DNA from: Bursaphelenchus xylophilus | Taxonomy: Eukaryota > Nematoda > Chromadorea > Rhabditida > Aphelenchoididae | Assembly: GCA_904066235.2 (NCBI GenBank) | Contig: CAJFCV020000004.1 | Coordinates: 9,672,001 to 9,736,000, forward strand | DNA: 64,000 bases | Direction of reading: 5' to 3' | Shown here: positions 1 to 11,779 of the stretch, piece by piece | Position numbering within the stretch: position 1 is the first letter of the stretch | Layout: each line of letters starts with the position of its first letter | Position numbers and translations under genes: made by a program | Notes under the pieces: generated by a model | Told to the model about the DNA's origin: nothing | What the model saw: only the letters and a program-made list of their open reading frames with translations | The model's database searches: none

Positions 1-188
1 ACTAGCAAAGTTGTGGCCAAAAGTGCTTTCCTCTTTTATCGCTTTCCGCGTTTAGCGTACTCTCTCGGCGACGCTTGCAAAGCGCAAGCTAAAACTTTCA
101 GGAATCGATATTTAGTTGATACCCGACGTGTGTGCAAAATTTAAAGAAAATCTGAGCATCGGACCTGGGGTACTTCCCTTGTTAGATT
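1..188 (-). repeat. Family B element, truncated at window edge
   Basis: The sequence matches the inner-to-outer half of the family B consensus. It carries the TTTCAGGAAT block, the CGACGTGTGTGCAAA block, and the terminal CTGAGCATCGGACCTGGGGTACTTCCCTTGT. The other end lies outside the window. No coding potential is visible. Confidence 0.75.
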
Positions 189-764
189 ACAGGACTTCAC
201 ATTTCTAATTTTTTCCAAAAACAAATAAAACCGATCGAAAATGCAAGGCTTTTCTGGGTTGGCTGCCATTTCCTGCATCTCTTTCGGATCCCTTTTGACC
301 CTAGAAGGTCATCCGAAGGAACTGGCGTGCACATAACAGAATCCGGCCGTTAACGATGGATGTCTGGCTGTAGCAAATAAAGAAGGCATTTCGGAGGAGG
401 AAAGTGAAATGCGAAGGTGGGAAGTGATGACATTTCGGAGAATTTAGGGATTCTTTCGAAATTTACTGTTTGGAATTATAAAGTGCAGCGTGGCGTTTTT
501 AATCCCTTGTCTTTTCAAAACAGATTAGGCGTTCTTTATGCAGTACAGCTTGTACAAATTAGTAAGCTAAAAATCTCGATATACGCCATAAAAAAAGGTC
601 GTAGTAGACGATCATTAATACGTATAAAATAGCAGAAATATCAAAACAGCTTTTAGGCTCTTTTTTCCAAAAATAGGACTATTGCATGCTCGGGATTAAC
701 GAAAAGGTCAATTTGAAGACCAAACACGAAGTAAGATAGAAGATTTCAGAAGCTGACCATTGTA

Positions 765-1065
765 CAGTGACGGACCTGATCCAGTGGCAAAAAAACGTAT
801 CACTTTGCATCCGGGAAGTATCAAAAAATGTAGCAAAATCCCTCCCTTGTCAAGTGAGAAAACCCCGTTTTGAAGAGCGCGAACCAAAAAGAGCGGGCAC
901 GCTTATCATTTTGCATCAGGGAAGTATCAAAAAATGTGTCAAAATTCTTCCCTCTCTAACTTAAAAAAGTTTTTCACTTGAAGAGGGAGGTATTTTGCCA
1001 CACTTTTTGATGCTTCCTGGATGCGAAATGGTACGTTTTTTGCAACTAGATCAGGCCCCCCACAG
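765..1065. mobile_element. Family A hairpin MITE
   Basis: A near-palindromic ~300-bp element. The left arm contains CCTGATCCAGTGGCAAAAA and the right arm its inverse. The arms meet around a GCGC-rich centre, and TA dinucleotides flank both ends. The right end is mutated (CACAG instead of CACTG). Family-level knowledge: TA duplication plus CAGT termini fits non-autonomous Tc1/mariner-superfamily elements. No transposase is present. Confidence 0.85.
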
Positions 1066-1069
1066 TATA

Positions 1070-3222
1070 TAAGAGATCTCAGTAGATGACCAATCCCCGG
1101 GAAGAGCGTAATCAAAATTTCTTTGAAACCCCTCGGAAAGACTCTTCAAATTTTTGGCCATACCGTCCGACATGTTTGAGGACTAGATTTTTGCCCTCAA
1201 CGCACTCGACCGGATTTTATATATCTCCAAAAAAGAATGGAAAAGTTAGTTTTCGGTTGCCTTCAAACTTGTCACAGTCTTGTCCCCAGACGACAAACAC
1301 TGCCGGCAGACATGTTCAAAACAACATGGTTTGGAAGAAAGTCACTTCTTCTTTCCGATACGCTTGCAGTAAGCGTAAGGGAGGATAATGATATATTCGG
1401 AACGGCCGGAAAGTGCCTACGGAATTTCATAAATATTCCCGGAATAAAATACCTACGTAAATGGGAGATATGTAAGGCAAAATTTGGGAAGTAACGCAAT
1501 TTTTTGCATATGAAATATGAAAAAAAATTCGTGCAAATTTGAGGAAAATCTGACAGTTTTCTTGTTATTGTGAGTTTGTGGAGCATGACGATGCATAAGA
1601 TACAAGTAAAAGTTGAAACTTGGGTACACACAAAAACGCAAACAATATGAAATGCTGGTCAAATACCATGACATTTCTGAGAGCAGCTTGATGAGTGGCA
1701 GTTCCGCTGTGTGCTCATCTCACAACAATGCATATACGTATATTTACTATAAATTTTAGGTGAATCGTTCCTCTGTTTTTTCTATTAAAAGACTTATATT
1801 TATTCGTATTCCTATCACAGCCCGAATTTTTAACTATTCTCTTTCGACAGTGCGCTGAAAAAAAGAGAAAATGCCAAGGGCATTTTTGACCGGTCAATCC
1901 TAATCCCCCTCACTCAAAGATGAAAAAAGTTTTGAAACAAAAGATATTAAAAATTCGCCGTCTTTAATACTCCTTTTCCACACCTTTTGGGGGTGTTCAA
2001 CTTGAGTAATCTTGAGATAGTGGCAAAAACTACAACTCGGCTCCAGAATCGAAAACTACACCCACACAAACGGCGATAATCGAAGGACTCGACCAAAAGG
2101 TCTCCAAAATAACTGTTATCAAAGTTATTTTTAATTCCAACTAATCTGTACGTCCTCTTCATCCGCTGGGGGGAAGAAGTGACTGCTTGAAGAAAGGGTT
2201 ATTATTGCAATTTTAATCAAACACAAAATTAGTTTTGTGAATGTAATTTTAAGGAACTTTTTTTGATACAAAAAAACGTTGATTAGCGACTACTCGGGCG
2301 TTCAAGGGGAATTCAAGCTTTGTGGAAAAAGAAAAGTGTTATCAACAAAGTATCATTAGTGTTGCTGTGTTTGAGACTCTATGTATTATGAGTGGCTAAG
2401 AATTCTAATAAAAAAGACTTCAGGAAACTTTCTATCCAGCGGTATCATCTGCCGCAAGGGGCATAATTTCTCGGTTGGGCCAAGCTTGGGACAAGCAGTT
2501 AACATACGGGCCGGGTAGAAAAGATTTTGGAGAAAATCAAGTCTTTATAACGCCGTTGGGCTGCCTACAATAAATCCCAGTCATCTTTTCCCTAAGCTAT
2601 TATAAAAGCTGCGCCGCTTATACATATACATATGTAAACATTCATCCTGTAAATTCCTTAAAAATCGCAGATTATGACTGAAATTTGAAACACAACGCAT
2701 GATCTACAGAACAAACAGGTGTGCCACACCAAATTGTAAGCAAAAAATGTTGTTTTGAAGCCTAGAAATCGTAGGTTCCCACTCACTGCTATATGCAAAT
2801 GCTGTTCTTTTCTAAGCTAAAAATCATCAACGCCATGATTTTTATGGCTTTGATGATACTGAAAAAGCTTATAAACAAATTGATCATTCAAACAGATTCA
2901 CTAACTGATACACTCACATAGTTAAAAAAAGCGCGTCACAAGGTACAATTAGCAATCTATTACGCTACAGATGCACCTCGAATACATTGAATCAGCATTC
3001 TATGACTACACTACGGTTGAGGCTTTTCGCAACATACAGAAAAAAAACAAAGCACGGCAACGGCGGTTGACCGGCTACAAAGTTATAAAATTTAAAAAAA
3101 AAATGAAAAATAGTTTCCTTTTTAAATTCACGGAGACATGTTGAAGATTTATTCAAAGCTACAACAGAGTTTTCAAAACCAAGACTGTAAACTTTCAGAG
3201 TGGTCAACAGGATCATATTTTA
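1070..3222. other. Intergenic, no supported gene
   Basis: AT-rich DNA with only short open frames on both strands (longest about 119 codons at 1272-1631, minus). None has a recognisable domain, signal peptide or exon-like splice signals. I see no RNA gene here. Confidence 0.6.
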
Positions 3223-3230
3223 GTTACAAC

Positions 3231-3449
3231 TAAAAATTGCCACGGTCAAAATTTCTGCTCCGACTCCGGCTCTTTGGTTCCAGAGCCGAAGCCGAGGTCA
3301 AATATGGAGCTCCGGCTCCGGCTTCCGGCTCCGTGCAAAATTTAAAAAGGTCTCCGGCTCCGAATCCCGGCTCCTGTGCAAAAAATTTTTCAGCCGGAGC
3401 CGCTCAGAGCCGGAGCCAAGAGCCGGCTCCGGGGCCGTGGCAATCTTTG
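3231..3449. mobile_element. Family C GGCTCC-rich hAT-like MITE, short copy
   Basis: A 219-bp element flanked by the 8-bp direct repeat GTTACAAC (3223-3230 and 3450-3457). Its ends are imperfectly inverted: left TAAAAATTGCCACGG, right CCGTGGCAATCTTTG. The interior is built from GGCTCCGGCTC and GAGCCGGAGCC units. Eight-bp target duplications are characteristic of the hAT superfamily. No coding sequence is present. Confidence 0.75.
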
Positions 3450-3457
3450 GTTACAAC

Positions 3458-5180
3458 ATAATTAGTCCCCATCCCCACCTCCAAACTACAGAAGAACAGC
3501 CGTTGGCGACCAATATCCACCCATCCAATGATGGCTTTGTTCTAACAGAGCAACCCTATTATGCGTATATCTTGTGGCAATAAATACCAAAGCCAGTCCC
3601 TCCCCCACTTGTTCAAATACGTACGTTCTTTTCTAAACAATCTGTCACTCAAACCCTTAAACTTCTTACCGACAACACTTTCAAACCACCCGCACATGGA
3701 ACAACAATAGCACGGCCAACACAATCCCTTTCCCTACAACAAATGCACCGCGCAAAAAGATTTATTTTTAATTTTTAAAACTTTAATCTACAAACAGATT
3801 CCTCCCGTCATTTGGGCCCCTTGACTCAGTGGTCAAGCTGCAAAGTCAGCCCACAACATTCCTGTTTACGCTTAGGCTTTGTGTCCCCATTTTCCACAGC
3901 CATGTCGGCGGTAGTTCAATTGGATAAACCCAAGAATATAGTTTATACGATCAGTTTTTATTCCAATTTCCACGCATTTTTCTGTTGCATACCGGCGAAA
4001 ATTGACTGGATATACCCCATTACATACCATAGGTCGCACTGCACTGTCTGCGCCCATGGAAAGTGGACTTCTGACAGATGCAGGCCAGATTGCACAAAAT
4101 GGAAGTGTATGTGCAATTTCCGGACAATTCACAAACATTTGGGCGTTTTGAGCTCAGTAAAGTCCAGGCAGATACAATTCAGTCATACTAATAATCTCAG
4201 GCCCTATGGGGCCTATATGCGCAAGTTTTTGGCAAAAATATCAGCCATGTCTATCATTTTGATACACCCAAAATTTGGGAAATCTTTTGTGTAAACTGCA
4301 ATTACAACGAGAAAATTTATTTGTAGGTGTAGGTTTTCAAACCTCCTCTTTTAACCTGTTAAGGCTTTGTATCCGTCAACTGAACCCCGACACCGCATTT
4401 GCAGATTTTATAGGCGTGTCTACCATTTTGAAACGGAGTGTATTTATTCCTTGCCAAACTGTCAAAAGCCATCTACATTTCCTACGGTATTTAAGCACAA
4501 ACTAAAATGACAACATAAACAAAAGCGGATTTGTCGCGCAATTCAAAAACTCCGATTTCTTTGAAGAACGCCCCATTCAACTCTTGAAAAAACAATAGTA
4601 GGAGAACATCACAAATAACCTATGTAGAACCTCCACGTAAACCGACTTAAGCCGTTGCTTGTCACTTACTTGATCAGTTCCAAAAACGGATGAACTGAAG
4701 CGGCAAGGAAAAAAATTTAATAGTCGCATATTCCATCAAAAAATTCCATGATTCCTCGAGAAACAACGGTATTTAGGATCATAAAGATCATGAATCCCAT
4801 GATATTTACGAGTTCAGGGGGATAAAATGACAAATTGTTTATGATTTTCAAGCGTCATTAGCGGTGCAGCGACCTAAAACGCCAGCTATTTCAAGGACGA
4901 TAAGCCGATTTTGCATCGATTGCAATCGACGAAAATGTTACATACTCAAAAAGTTCCAATTTTTTCTCCTCGAAGAGCGGTCGGTTTTTCCTTCCACCCA
5001 TGCCGTCGCGGGCACAAAGGGCTTTGCCTGGGGCAGTAGCCACCAAACGTACTGGATTTCGAGTTTGTACAGTCAATGTTGATCAATTCGAAGCAGGGAA
5101 AGTTGGAAAAAGGGAACGGTGAAACAAATCTCGGGATATGTACTGTTCTGGTATTGATGCTATCGGAAAGGACACCTCCT
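3458..5180. other. Intergenic, one unexplained 160-codon open frame
   Basis: An open frame at 3812-4294 (+) is rich in Cys and His but has no recognisable domain, signal peptide or splice context. It overlaps an open antisense frame, so I do not call it a gene. The rest of this stretch holds nothing I can assign. Confidence 0.5.
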
Positions 5181-5181
5181 A

Positions 5182-5418
5182 CAGTGAGGGACCGGATCCA
5201 ATGGCAAAAAACGTCTCATTTTGCATCCGGGACCATAATGTCTCCAAACCCTTCCCTTCTCTAAGCTGAAAACCCCCGCTTTGAAGAGCCCGCCTTGAGG
5301 GAAAAGGCGCGCTTTTCAAAGCGGAGTTTTTTAGCTTAGGGAAGGGCTTGGAGTCATTTTGGTCCCTTCCAGGATGCAAAATGAGACGTTTTTTGCCACT
5401 GGATCAGGTCCCTCACTG
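5182..5418. mobile_element. Family A MITE, divergent subtype
   Basis: TA-flanked inverted repeat with the family termini (CAGTGAGGGACCGGATCCA at left). The arms differ from the other copies: the GTGGCAAAATGCTTCCC segment is replaced by TCTCCAAACCCTTCCCTTCT. This looks like a subfamily that was copied rather than a decayed copy, because both arms carry the same change. Confidence 0.8.
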
Positions 5419-5420
5419 TA

Positions 5421-7170
5421 CACACTCCCGCTCGGACGACCCAGCATAAGAAGGACCAAAGAACTATAGCCAGCGATGGAAGGATGTTGCATTGACCGGA
5501 CAATGGAAACCCTACTGATTCACTCCATGATTTTTACATGTGATTAGTGAAATAAATTGAATTGAATACTCAAAAAATGTCAGAAATTCGCAAGCTAAAA
5601 GCGACGAATCTATTTCACTAGACTTATTAGAGGACATTTTGCCCGCAAGAAACGCTTGAAGCATTGCAGGAATTCTATTACATTCTACAGTACATTTACA
5701 ATCCGCTTTCATTCGAGAACAAAGAGTGATGAGAAATGTTCACATGACAAACAGATGACTTCTTTCCATTTTGAAATGAACTGTTTGCCTTCCACTTTTT
5801 CCTCCACTGCACCCTAACACCGACGTTTGCAAGAATTGTCTTCTAGAATACAAAGTGAGGATCAATTACTAATTATTTGTGCCAATACGCTTGTATGTTG
5901 TATCAAATGTTGAATCGTGTTATGAAAGATAATACGAACTGTGTTGAATCACAGAATTTTTGATGGTTGGATTTTTGTTACAGATCTATACTCTCGGACA
6001 TAAATGTTTGACCACCCATATCTCAAGTGAACATAACGCAATCACTTTGAAACTTGGCATGTATACGAATCATGACAGGCAAAATCTGCCACGTAAAAAT
6101 GTTTTTCATACTTCTGTCCATAAGCGAGTTATACAAGTTTTTTATTGGCAGACAAAACTTTCTGATTATCTAAAATTACTAAAGTTTACTCGGTCATCTT
6201 AATGTTTTGCAGCTCGTTTTGATAGGGTAGTCAGAATTTGGAACATGTTGCTCATTTAACAGCCGAGATAAAGGCTGGTGAGATATATATGTCCGGGCGT
6301 ATAATAACAAATTATTTACATCACATTTACTTTTTTAACAAAATGGCGTTGACTTGTGAGAGAAATGATAATTAGAAAAAAGGGTATTAAAGAGATTTTA
6401 TGTCCAAAACTCATTTTGTAACCATAAAAAATCTACAAATGGGTTCATCTTTAGGTAAATAAAACGCTTCCTCCTTTTCATACCACCCACAAAATTGTGC
6501 GAAGAATTGCCAGACTATAATCCCACAGAAATTGAACTTAAAGTGCCCCTCCTACAAAATAACTTCTAAATCCTGACATTGCAAAAAATTAATGCAACAG
6601 CCATACCTAACACCTCACACCTTCGCCCGATTACGCGAGCACCCTCAGATCAATGACACATTAGAAAGGGAAGTAGGGGAGGAAGAATTTGAATGTTTGT
6701 TCAGACCATGTCCATAATCATGAATCTCTAATCGCACATAAAACTTGGAGAGTCTTTCGTGTCGTCTTTGTAATTACGATAAGCGACGCTTCAAGTTTTA
6801 TTGTCTCTACAGTCCATAAAATTCGCGGGAATTTTATGGGCGACGTCAATCGCGCCTCAGGCTTTTACGATCGATTCACACCTCATGATAAAAGAAGGGG
6901 AGAGGTAATGAAAGTGATTATCGTCAAAGACGGAATGTGTGGCCGTACGGAGCGGCTCCGTTGCCCCATATGAGATCACAAACAAATTTTGAGCAAGTTT
7001 CAGAGAACACCTCAAATCATGTGTGCCGACACATTTCGGCAGATGTGGAAGCAGTGTCAGCTCGTAAAAGATTTATTTGTCATGTCACTTTGACCTTGGC
7101 AATTCTGACCATCTAATAAAGCGAAGTTAGAAAATAATTTTATAAACATATTGCACATTGAAATGATAGG
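5421..7170. other. Intergenic with a decayed inverted-repeat element
   Basis: Around 5985-6300 the two ends read approximately TATACTCTCGGACATAAA and, inverted, TATACGCCCGGACATATA. This suggests an old TIR element of about 310 bp. An open frame at 6689-6973 (+) has no recognisable features. No gene is supported. Confidence 0.4.
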
Positions 7171-7172
7171 TA

Positions 7173-7426
7173 CAGTGGGGGACCAGTGGCAAAAAGAACG
7201 TACCATTTTGCTTCCGGGAAGTATCAAAAATGTGGCAAAATACGTCCCTCTCCAAGTGAAAAAAACTCCGATTTCATAAGCGCACCCGCTCTTTTTGTGA
7301 GGAAAAGGGCGCGCCCTTCAAAACAAAGTCTTTTTCCACTTGGAGAGGGAAGCATTTTGCCACATTTTTTATGCTTCCCGGAAGCAAAATGGCACGTTCT
7401 TTGCCACTGGATCAGGTCCGTCACTG
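7173..7426. mobile_element. Family A hairpin MITE
   Basis: TA-flanked palindromic copy with clear CAGTG...CACTG ends and the GCGCCC...GGGCGCGCC centre. It ends only 17 bp beyond the stop codon of the small secreted peptide gene on the minus strand. It therefore probably lies in, or immediately behind, that gene's 3' untranslated region. Confidence 0.88.
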
Positions 7427-7443
7427 TAGTTGAACTCGGAATT

Positions 7444-7671
7444 TTATCTATCATGATGATGATGATGATGTCCACCATCATGGTGTCCTCCATAGCCACC
7501 ACCATATCCTCCTCTTCGATCCCATCTACCATTTCGTTCATAGTAGTTGTTACCGCCGTAGTAGCCGGCATTTCGGCCGCCAAAACGATCGTAATTGCCG
7601 TAGTCATTGCCCCATTGCGGCGCACCGGCAGCCATGAGGATCAACGAGAAAAGGAGGAGGATTTGGAACAT
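7444..7671 (-). CDS. Small secreted Gly/Tyr/His-rich peptide (AMP-like)
   Basis: A single-exon 75-aa product. Residues 1-17 form a clean signal peptide (MFQILLLFSLILMAAGA). The mature part begins PQWGNDYGNYD, passes through Gly/Tyr/Asn/Arg-rich sequence with YGGG repeats (GGYGGGYGG), and ends in an unbroken run of His followed by Asp-Arg. Composition and size resemble the glycine/tyrosine-rich nematode peptides of the nlp/cnc antimicrobial type, but the poly-His tail is not typical and suggests metal binding. This is inference, not a family assignment. An acceptor-like TTTTTTGCAG lies 8 nt before the ATG, consistent with trans-splicing. A GATA-type sequence AGATATTATCT lies about 65 bp upstream. 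It could also be a structural secreted peptide. Confidence 0.7.
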   Translation of the reverse strand: MFQILLLFSLILMAAGAPQWGNDYGNYDRFGGRNAGYYGGNNYYERNGRWDRRGGYGGGYGGHHDGGHHHHHHDR

Positions 7672-8072
7672 AATTTCAACTGCAAAAAATCAATTTTTTC
7701 AATTTTTTTCCTCGCCGTAAAACGCGTTCATTTTTAGATATTATCTAAAACTCCAGTTGAATTGAAAATTTACAAATTGAAAACAACATCTTACAAGGGA
7801 TAAAACGGTCAAAATAAGAAGTTATAATATCGTATTGCCCTAACGTCGTCTTTTTTTATACCCCGTGTTTAAACTAGTTATAAAATCTTACAGACATGGA
7901 TGCTGACGTAATCCCAGCCGCGTTCATCGAATTAGGGTCACACGTTCGCGAAAATTGATTAATCACTATGCGCAATGATCCGTCAGTTGTAGGATATCCG
8001 AGCCATCCCATGAGACATTTATCAAAACAATTGAACTTCTTAAAGTCGATTTTTTCAACATAAGTTACAATT

Positions 8073-8204
8073 GGGGCTCTTTATGTGAGGAAAAGGGCGC
8101 GCCTTTTAAAACTATGTTTTTTCACTTTGGAGAGGGAAGCATTTTGCCACATTTTTTATGCTTCCCGGATGCAAAATGATACGTTTTTTGCCACTGGATC
8201 ATTG
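8073..8204. mobile_element. Family A MITE, right-half fragment
   Basis: Contains the GGGCGCGCC centre, the GGAGAGGGAAGCATTTTGCC arm and TTTTTTGCCACTGGATCA, but not the terminal CACTGTA. The left arm is missing. It sits 15 bp from a second, fuller copy. Confidence 0.75.
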
Positions 8205-8218
8205 AGAGACTGATATTA

Positions 8219-8433
8219 CAGTGGGAACCTGATCCAGTGGCAAAAACGTAAATACCATTTTGCATCCGGGAGGTAACAAAAAAGTTTCAAAATGCTTCCC
8301 TCTCCAATTTTCAAAAGCGCGCCCGCTCTTTTTGTGAGGAACAAGGGCGAGCCCTTCAGCGTTTTGCCACATTTTTGATGCTTCCCGGATGCAAAATGGC
8401 ACGTTTTTTGCCACTGTATCAGGTCCGTCACTA
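8219..8433. mobile_element. Family A hairpin MITE, shortened
   Basis: TA-flanked at the left; the right end reads GTCACTATA. The right arm lacks part of its inner segment, so the two arms are unequal. It lies downstream of the 452-aa gene on the minus strand. Confidence 0.8.
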
Positions 8434-8599
8434 TACGCTATTCAAAATGCTTGTCTGATCTCAAGGAGCCGTGAAATGAACGGAAAATAACAAAAAAACA
8501 AGAAAATTCAGTAAACATTTTCAAAACCAAGCACCAATATCAAAAAAACAAGAGCAATTATATCCAAAATACTGTATTTATTACAAATGAAAACATTGA

Positions 8600-11500
8600 T
8601 CAGACAGTGACGATGGTGATTCCGATTATCTGAAACAAAACGGAGACATCGCCGAGTTGATATTGCAGTTTCAAGGCACCCTGCGACCTTTGCGGCTCGC
8701 CCATAACTTCACGGATGATCCCAACCTTGTAGTCCAGATCAATGTTCCATAAGCTGATGGCGGCCTGGATTTCGGTCTTGATTTTGGCGGCCTCTGAAAC
8801 CAAAGAACTAAAACTAGGATAAAGGCTTTATTATTTCATTCACACGTCACATTTTCAATCATTTCCTTCAAATCAATTAATTAGTTTTTTTTCCAAATTT
8901 AAACCAGTGATGCTTGCCGAGAGAAATTTTAGACGTGAAAGTTCAAATCTCACAAAAAAGGCTTACAGATTTATCACTCAAAAAGGTCTAAACACCCAAT
9001 CAACATAAAAATCGAAAATCTCACAGGGGAACTACCCCAAGTGCTCAGATTTTCTTTAAATTTTGCACATATGGGTATGGACTAAAAATCAATTCCTGAA
9101 AGTTTTAGCTCGCGTTTTGCAAGAGCCGCCGTAATATTGAACGATATTTGCCGCCGAGAGAGCACACAAAACGTGGAGAACGGTCAAAGAGAAAAACACC
9201 TTTTGGCCATAACTTCGCAAGTTTTGTGCGGAAAAAAAATTATTTTTGTATAGAAATTACCCTTTACGGTAGAAATAGGTATGAAAAATTTTCGCCAGCT
9301 CTCGATCAAAAAATCTCTGTTGTTTCTGCAGGCGCGAGCTACGATTCTCGCATACCTTTGAGAAAAAAAATAATCTGAATTTGTGCCAAGTTTCATCAAA
9401 ATCTGACTTGGGTTACTTCCCCTGTCAGTTAGTCCCAAGCAGAGATTGCCACGGTCAAAATTTCGGCTCCGGCTCTTAGCTCCCAGAGCCGGAGCCGAGG
9501 CCAAATTTGCAGCCCCGGCTCCCATGAAAAATTTAAAAAGGTCTCCGGCTCTGAATCCCGGCCCCTGTGCAGAAAATTTTTTAAAAATATTTTTCCAAAA
9601 ATAAAAGTTATTAGTACCAGAGATCATAAATCCAACATTTTTGCAGCCAATCAAAAAATAGGCCAAACTAAAAAAAAGAAAAAAAATCTATAATACCCCC
9701 AACCCCCATCAAGCCTCAGAAACCATTTCTCAACTCACCTTTCACACACTGGAATACATTCTGAAGATTCCGGACATTCCTTCTCAGCACTTCGTATCCT
9801 TCATCCCATTTCCATGCAATTCTCCGATGAGATGGCTGAAAGCTGTCCAAAAAGCACCGATCATTCATCTTGACCACTTCTAGATCAGGAAAGTATTCAG
9901 GGATTCGTCGGAACACTTCCATGTACGGGGTTCTTGGCATGCTGTCCCAGGGTCCCAGCCAAAATGAAAGCGATTTGACGCCGGGAAGTGGTGCGTGGAG
10001 ATATCGGAGAAAATCGGAGGTTCCTTCGAATGTCAGCTCATCCACCGCGACCTCATCTAGGCCTTCGAGGTCTAAAAACACAAAAATATTTAAAGAAAAA
10101 ACATCAAAAAATCATACCACCTCTGGCCCAATACGTTCGTAAATCACTGTAGACTTTTTCCAACACCTCTTTTGGCCTTACATTCAGTTTGGCCTAATTA
10201 AAAACCAAAACGTTTTCAAAATCGATATTTTTTGAAGAATTTGTCGGACGCGAGCTGCCAAATTTTCAAAAACCATCCAAAATAGGCAAAGATCGCAGAA
10301 GATGCCTAAAAACAAAAAAAAACACCAAAAATACTTACGCATTCCTCGATGAACATTGCTGATGATCAATTGATGAAATTTGCAGTTCTCCAAAAACGGC
10401 AACGCATGAAATGGCCCGTAAGCAATATAAAGTCGGGTTCGCAGAATCTCCAGAACCGCCAAAGCGGCGGCCCAATTTCGTTTGTGTCTGGAATGCACCT
10501 GTCTTCCACATGTCCACAAAAATCGACCAGTAAATGTGTCTAAAACAATGTCAAGGTGATTAAAGATTGAGAAAATGATATTCATCCCCGCACGTCAAAC
10601 TGAGATAATCTAAAACGGTCCAGTGAACAGATTGCCAATTCGCCAAAAAAAAAGACGCGAAAAACCTTTTTGTCGGGGAAGAAATGGGGAACTTTTGGGG
10701 CGAGAGAGTACGTTTTTTGCCCGCCTTTTCTCTGACTTCTCTGTGAAATCAAGACGAAGTGTCAAAAACCGATAGCGAAGAGTCTATTCCGCTCACCGGA
10801 CTCCTCAGTGCCAATAAACGCTTACTCATCAAAAATCGAGTCATATTTGTGAACTCCTTGGGCGAGAATTCACTTCCCTCGTTGCAAAAAATTATGGCCA
10901 CATCCATTTGTTTCGGGAAGACCAAAGTTAGGAATCTTTTCGTCGCTTCCACACCTTGCAATTGATATTTGAGGGGGATTTCGCTGATAACTTGACGACG
11001 AGCCGCCACTGAGATCACTCCAACACGGTCACTGTGAAAGGCGAGGACTACGATTTGATTCTTGTGGGTTTGTTGTGTGGCTTCGGCAAAAGGCTTCGAA
11101 ATGGCCTGAAATCGGGGAAAATTAATGATTTCAAAAATGAAATACCATCAAACAAGTCAATAACTCTCCTATTATACCATTTATAAACTTTTCTGACAAA
11201 ACCCTCAACAAAAACATCAAAATTTATTTAACAGTAGACAAAAATTAAATTGTACATGACAAAACTGGTCAAAAAAGTCGAAACACGAGCAAAGCAGGCT
11301 ATATAAAAGATCACAGACAATAAACTTCCTAATTAAAATGGCAAACCACCAAAATTTTCCAAAAATTTTACAGTATTACCTAAATTGTCTTATCCCGGCC
11401 AACTGGTCTAAATTTGGCTTCGACGTCACCCGAACCACCCCTAAAACTTTGAAACGACCCTCAGTTTACATGGAATTCATCAAACAACTACGCTGTGTGC

Positions 11501-11775
11501 AAACATCCACGATATATTCAACATATTATCTACCACATACCTAAACATTCAAAAAAAGCATTCAAAAAAGAGCATACCACCAAACGCAGAGCCCTGGTCA
11601 TCTCCACCTCTGGGAATGGACGTCCAACCATGTGTGACAAATGCAGCAAGTAATGTTCGGCGAAAATCGAGGCCGCATTCGACGACAACCTCGGCGCTTC
11701 CGCCGGCTGAAGACGTGGTTTCTTCGGCACAGCCGCCTCCTCCTCCATCAAACTCCGTCGAAACCGACAATTCAT
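8600..11775 (-). CDS. Unrecognised 452-aa protein, seven exons
   Basis: Exons (minus): 11578-11775, 10826-11105, 10339-10539, 10212-10305, 10118-10176, 9739-10071, 8600-8793. The chain is open with matching phases and gives 452 aa. Donors are good (GTATGC, GTAAGC, GTAAGT, GTATGA, GTGAGT) except the fourth, GTTTTG. That one defines a 35-nt intron (10177-10211), the weakest part of the model. The ATG is 3 nt after a TTTTAG acceptor, suggesting trans-splicing. The N-terminus is polar and basic (KKPRL); the middle is rich in aromatic and aliphatic residues; the C-terminal third includes SLSFWLGPWDS and EYFPDLEVVKM. I recognise no domain. The layout vaguely recalls nematode F-box-associated proteins, but no F-box is visible. 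AATAAA follows the stop. The last intron holds a family B and a family C repeat. Confidence 0.65.
9024..9424 (+). mobile_element. Family B MITE, intronic
   Basis: Runs from CAGGGGAACTACCCCAAGTG to TTGGGTTACTTCCCCTG. It contains the GCTCGCG...GCGAGCT sub-terminal inverted segment and the GAGAGAGCACACAAAACG interior. It lies in the last intron of the 452-aa gene. Confidence 0.85.
9440..9660 (+). mobile_element. Family C element, 3'-truncated
   Basis: Begins CAGAGATTGCCACGGTC, a cleaner hAT-like terminus than the 3.2-kb copy. It continues with the GGCTCCGGCTC units and the AT-rich interior ending TTTTTGCAGCCAA. The right half seen in the 47.9-kb copy is missing. It sits in the same intron as the neighbouring family B copy. 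Confidence 0.7.
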
Positions 11776-11779
11776 GACC

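Noticed and set aside
3231..3449. Possible CRISPR-like or structured repeat array of GGCTCC units
   Set aside because: Units are irregular, without spacers, in a eukaryotic context; inverted ends and 8-bp duplications identify a transposable element.
3812..4294. 160-codon Cys/His-containing open frame
   Set aside because: No domain, signal peptide or splice context; an overlapping antisense frame is equally open; composition looks non-coding.
9184..9666. 160-codon minus-strand open frame
   Set aside because: It runs through a family B and a family C repeat within an intron.
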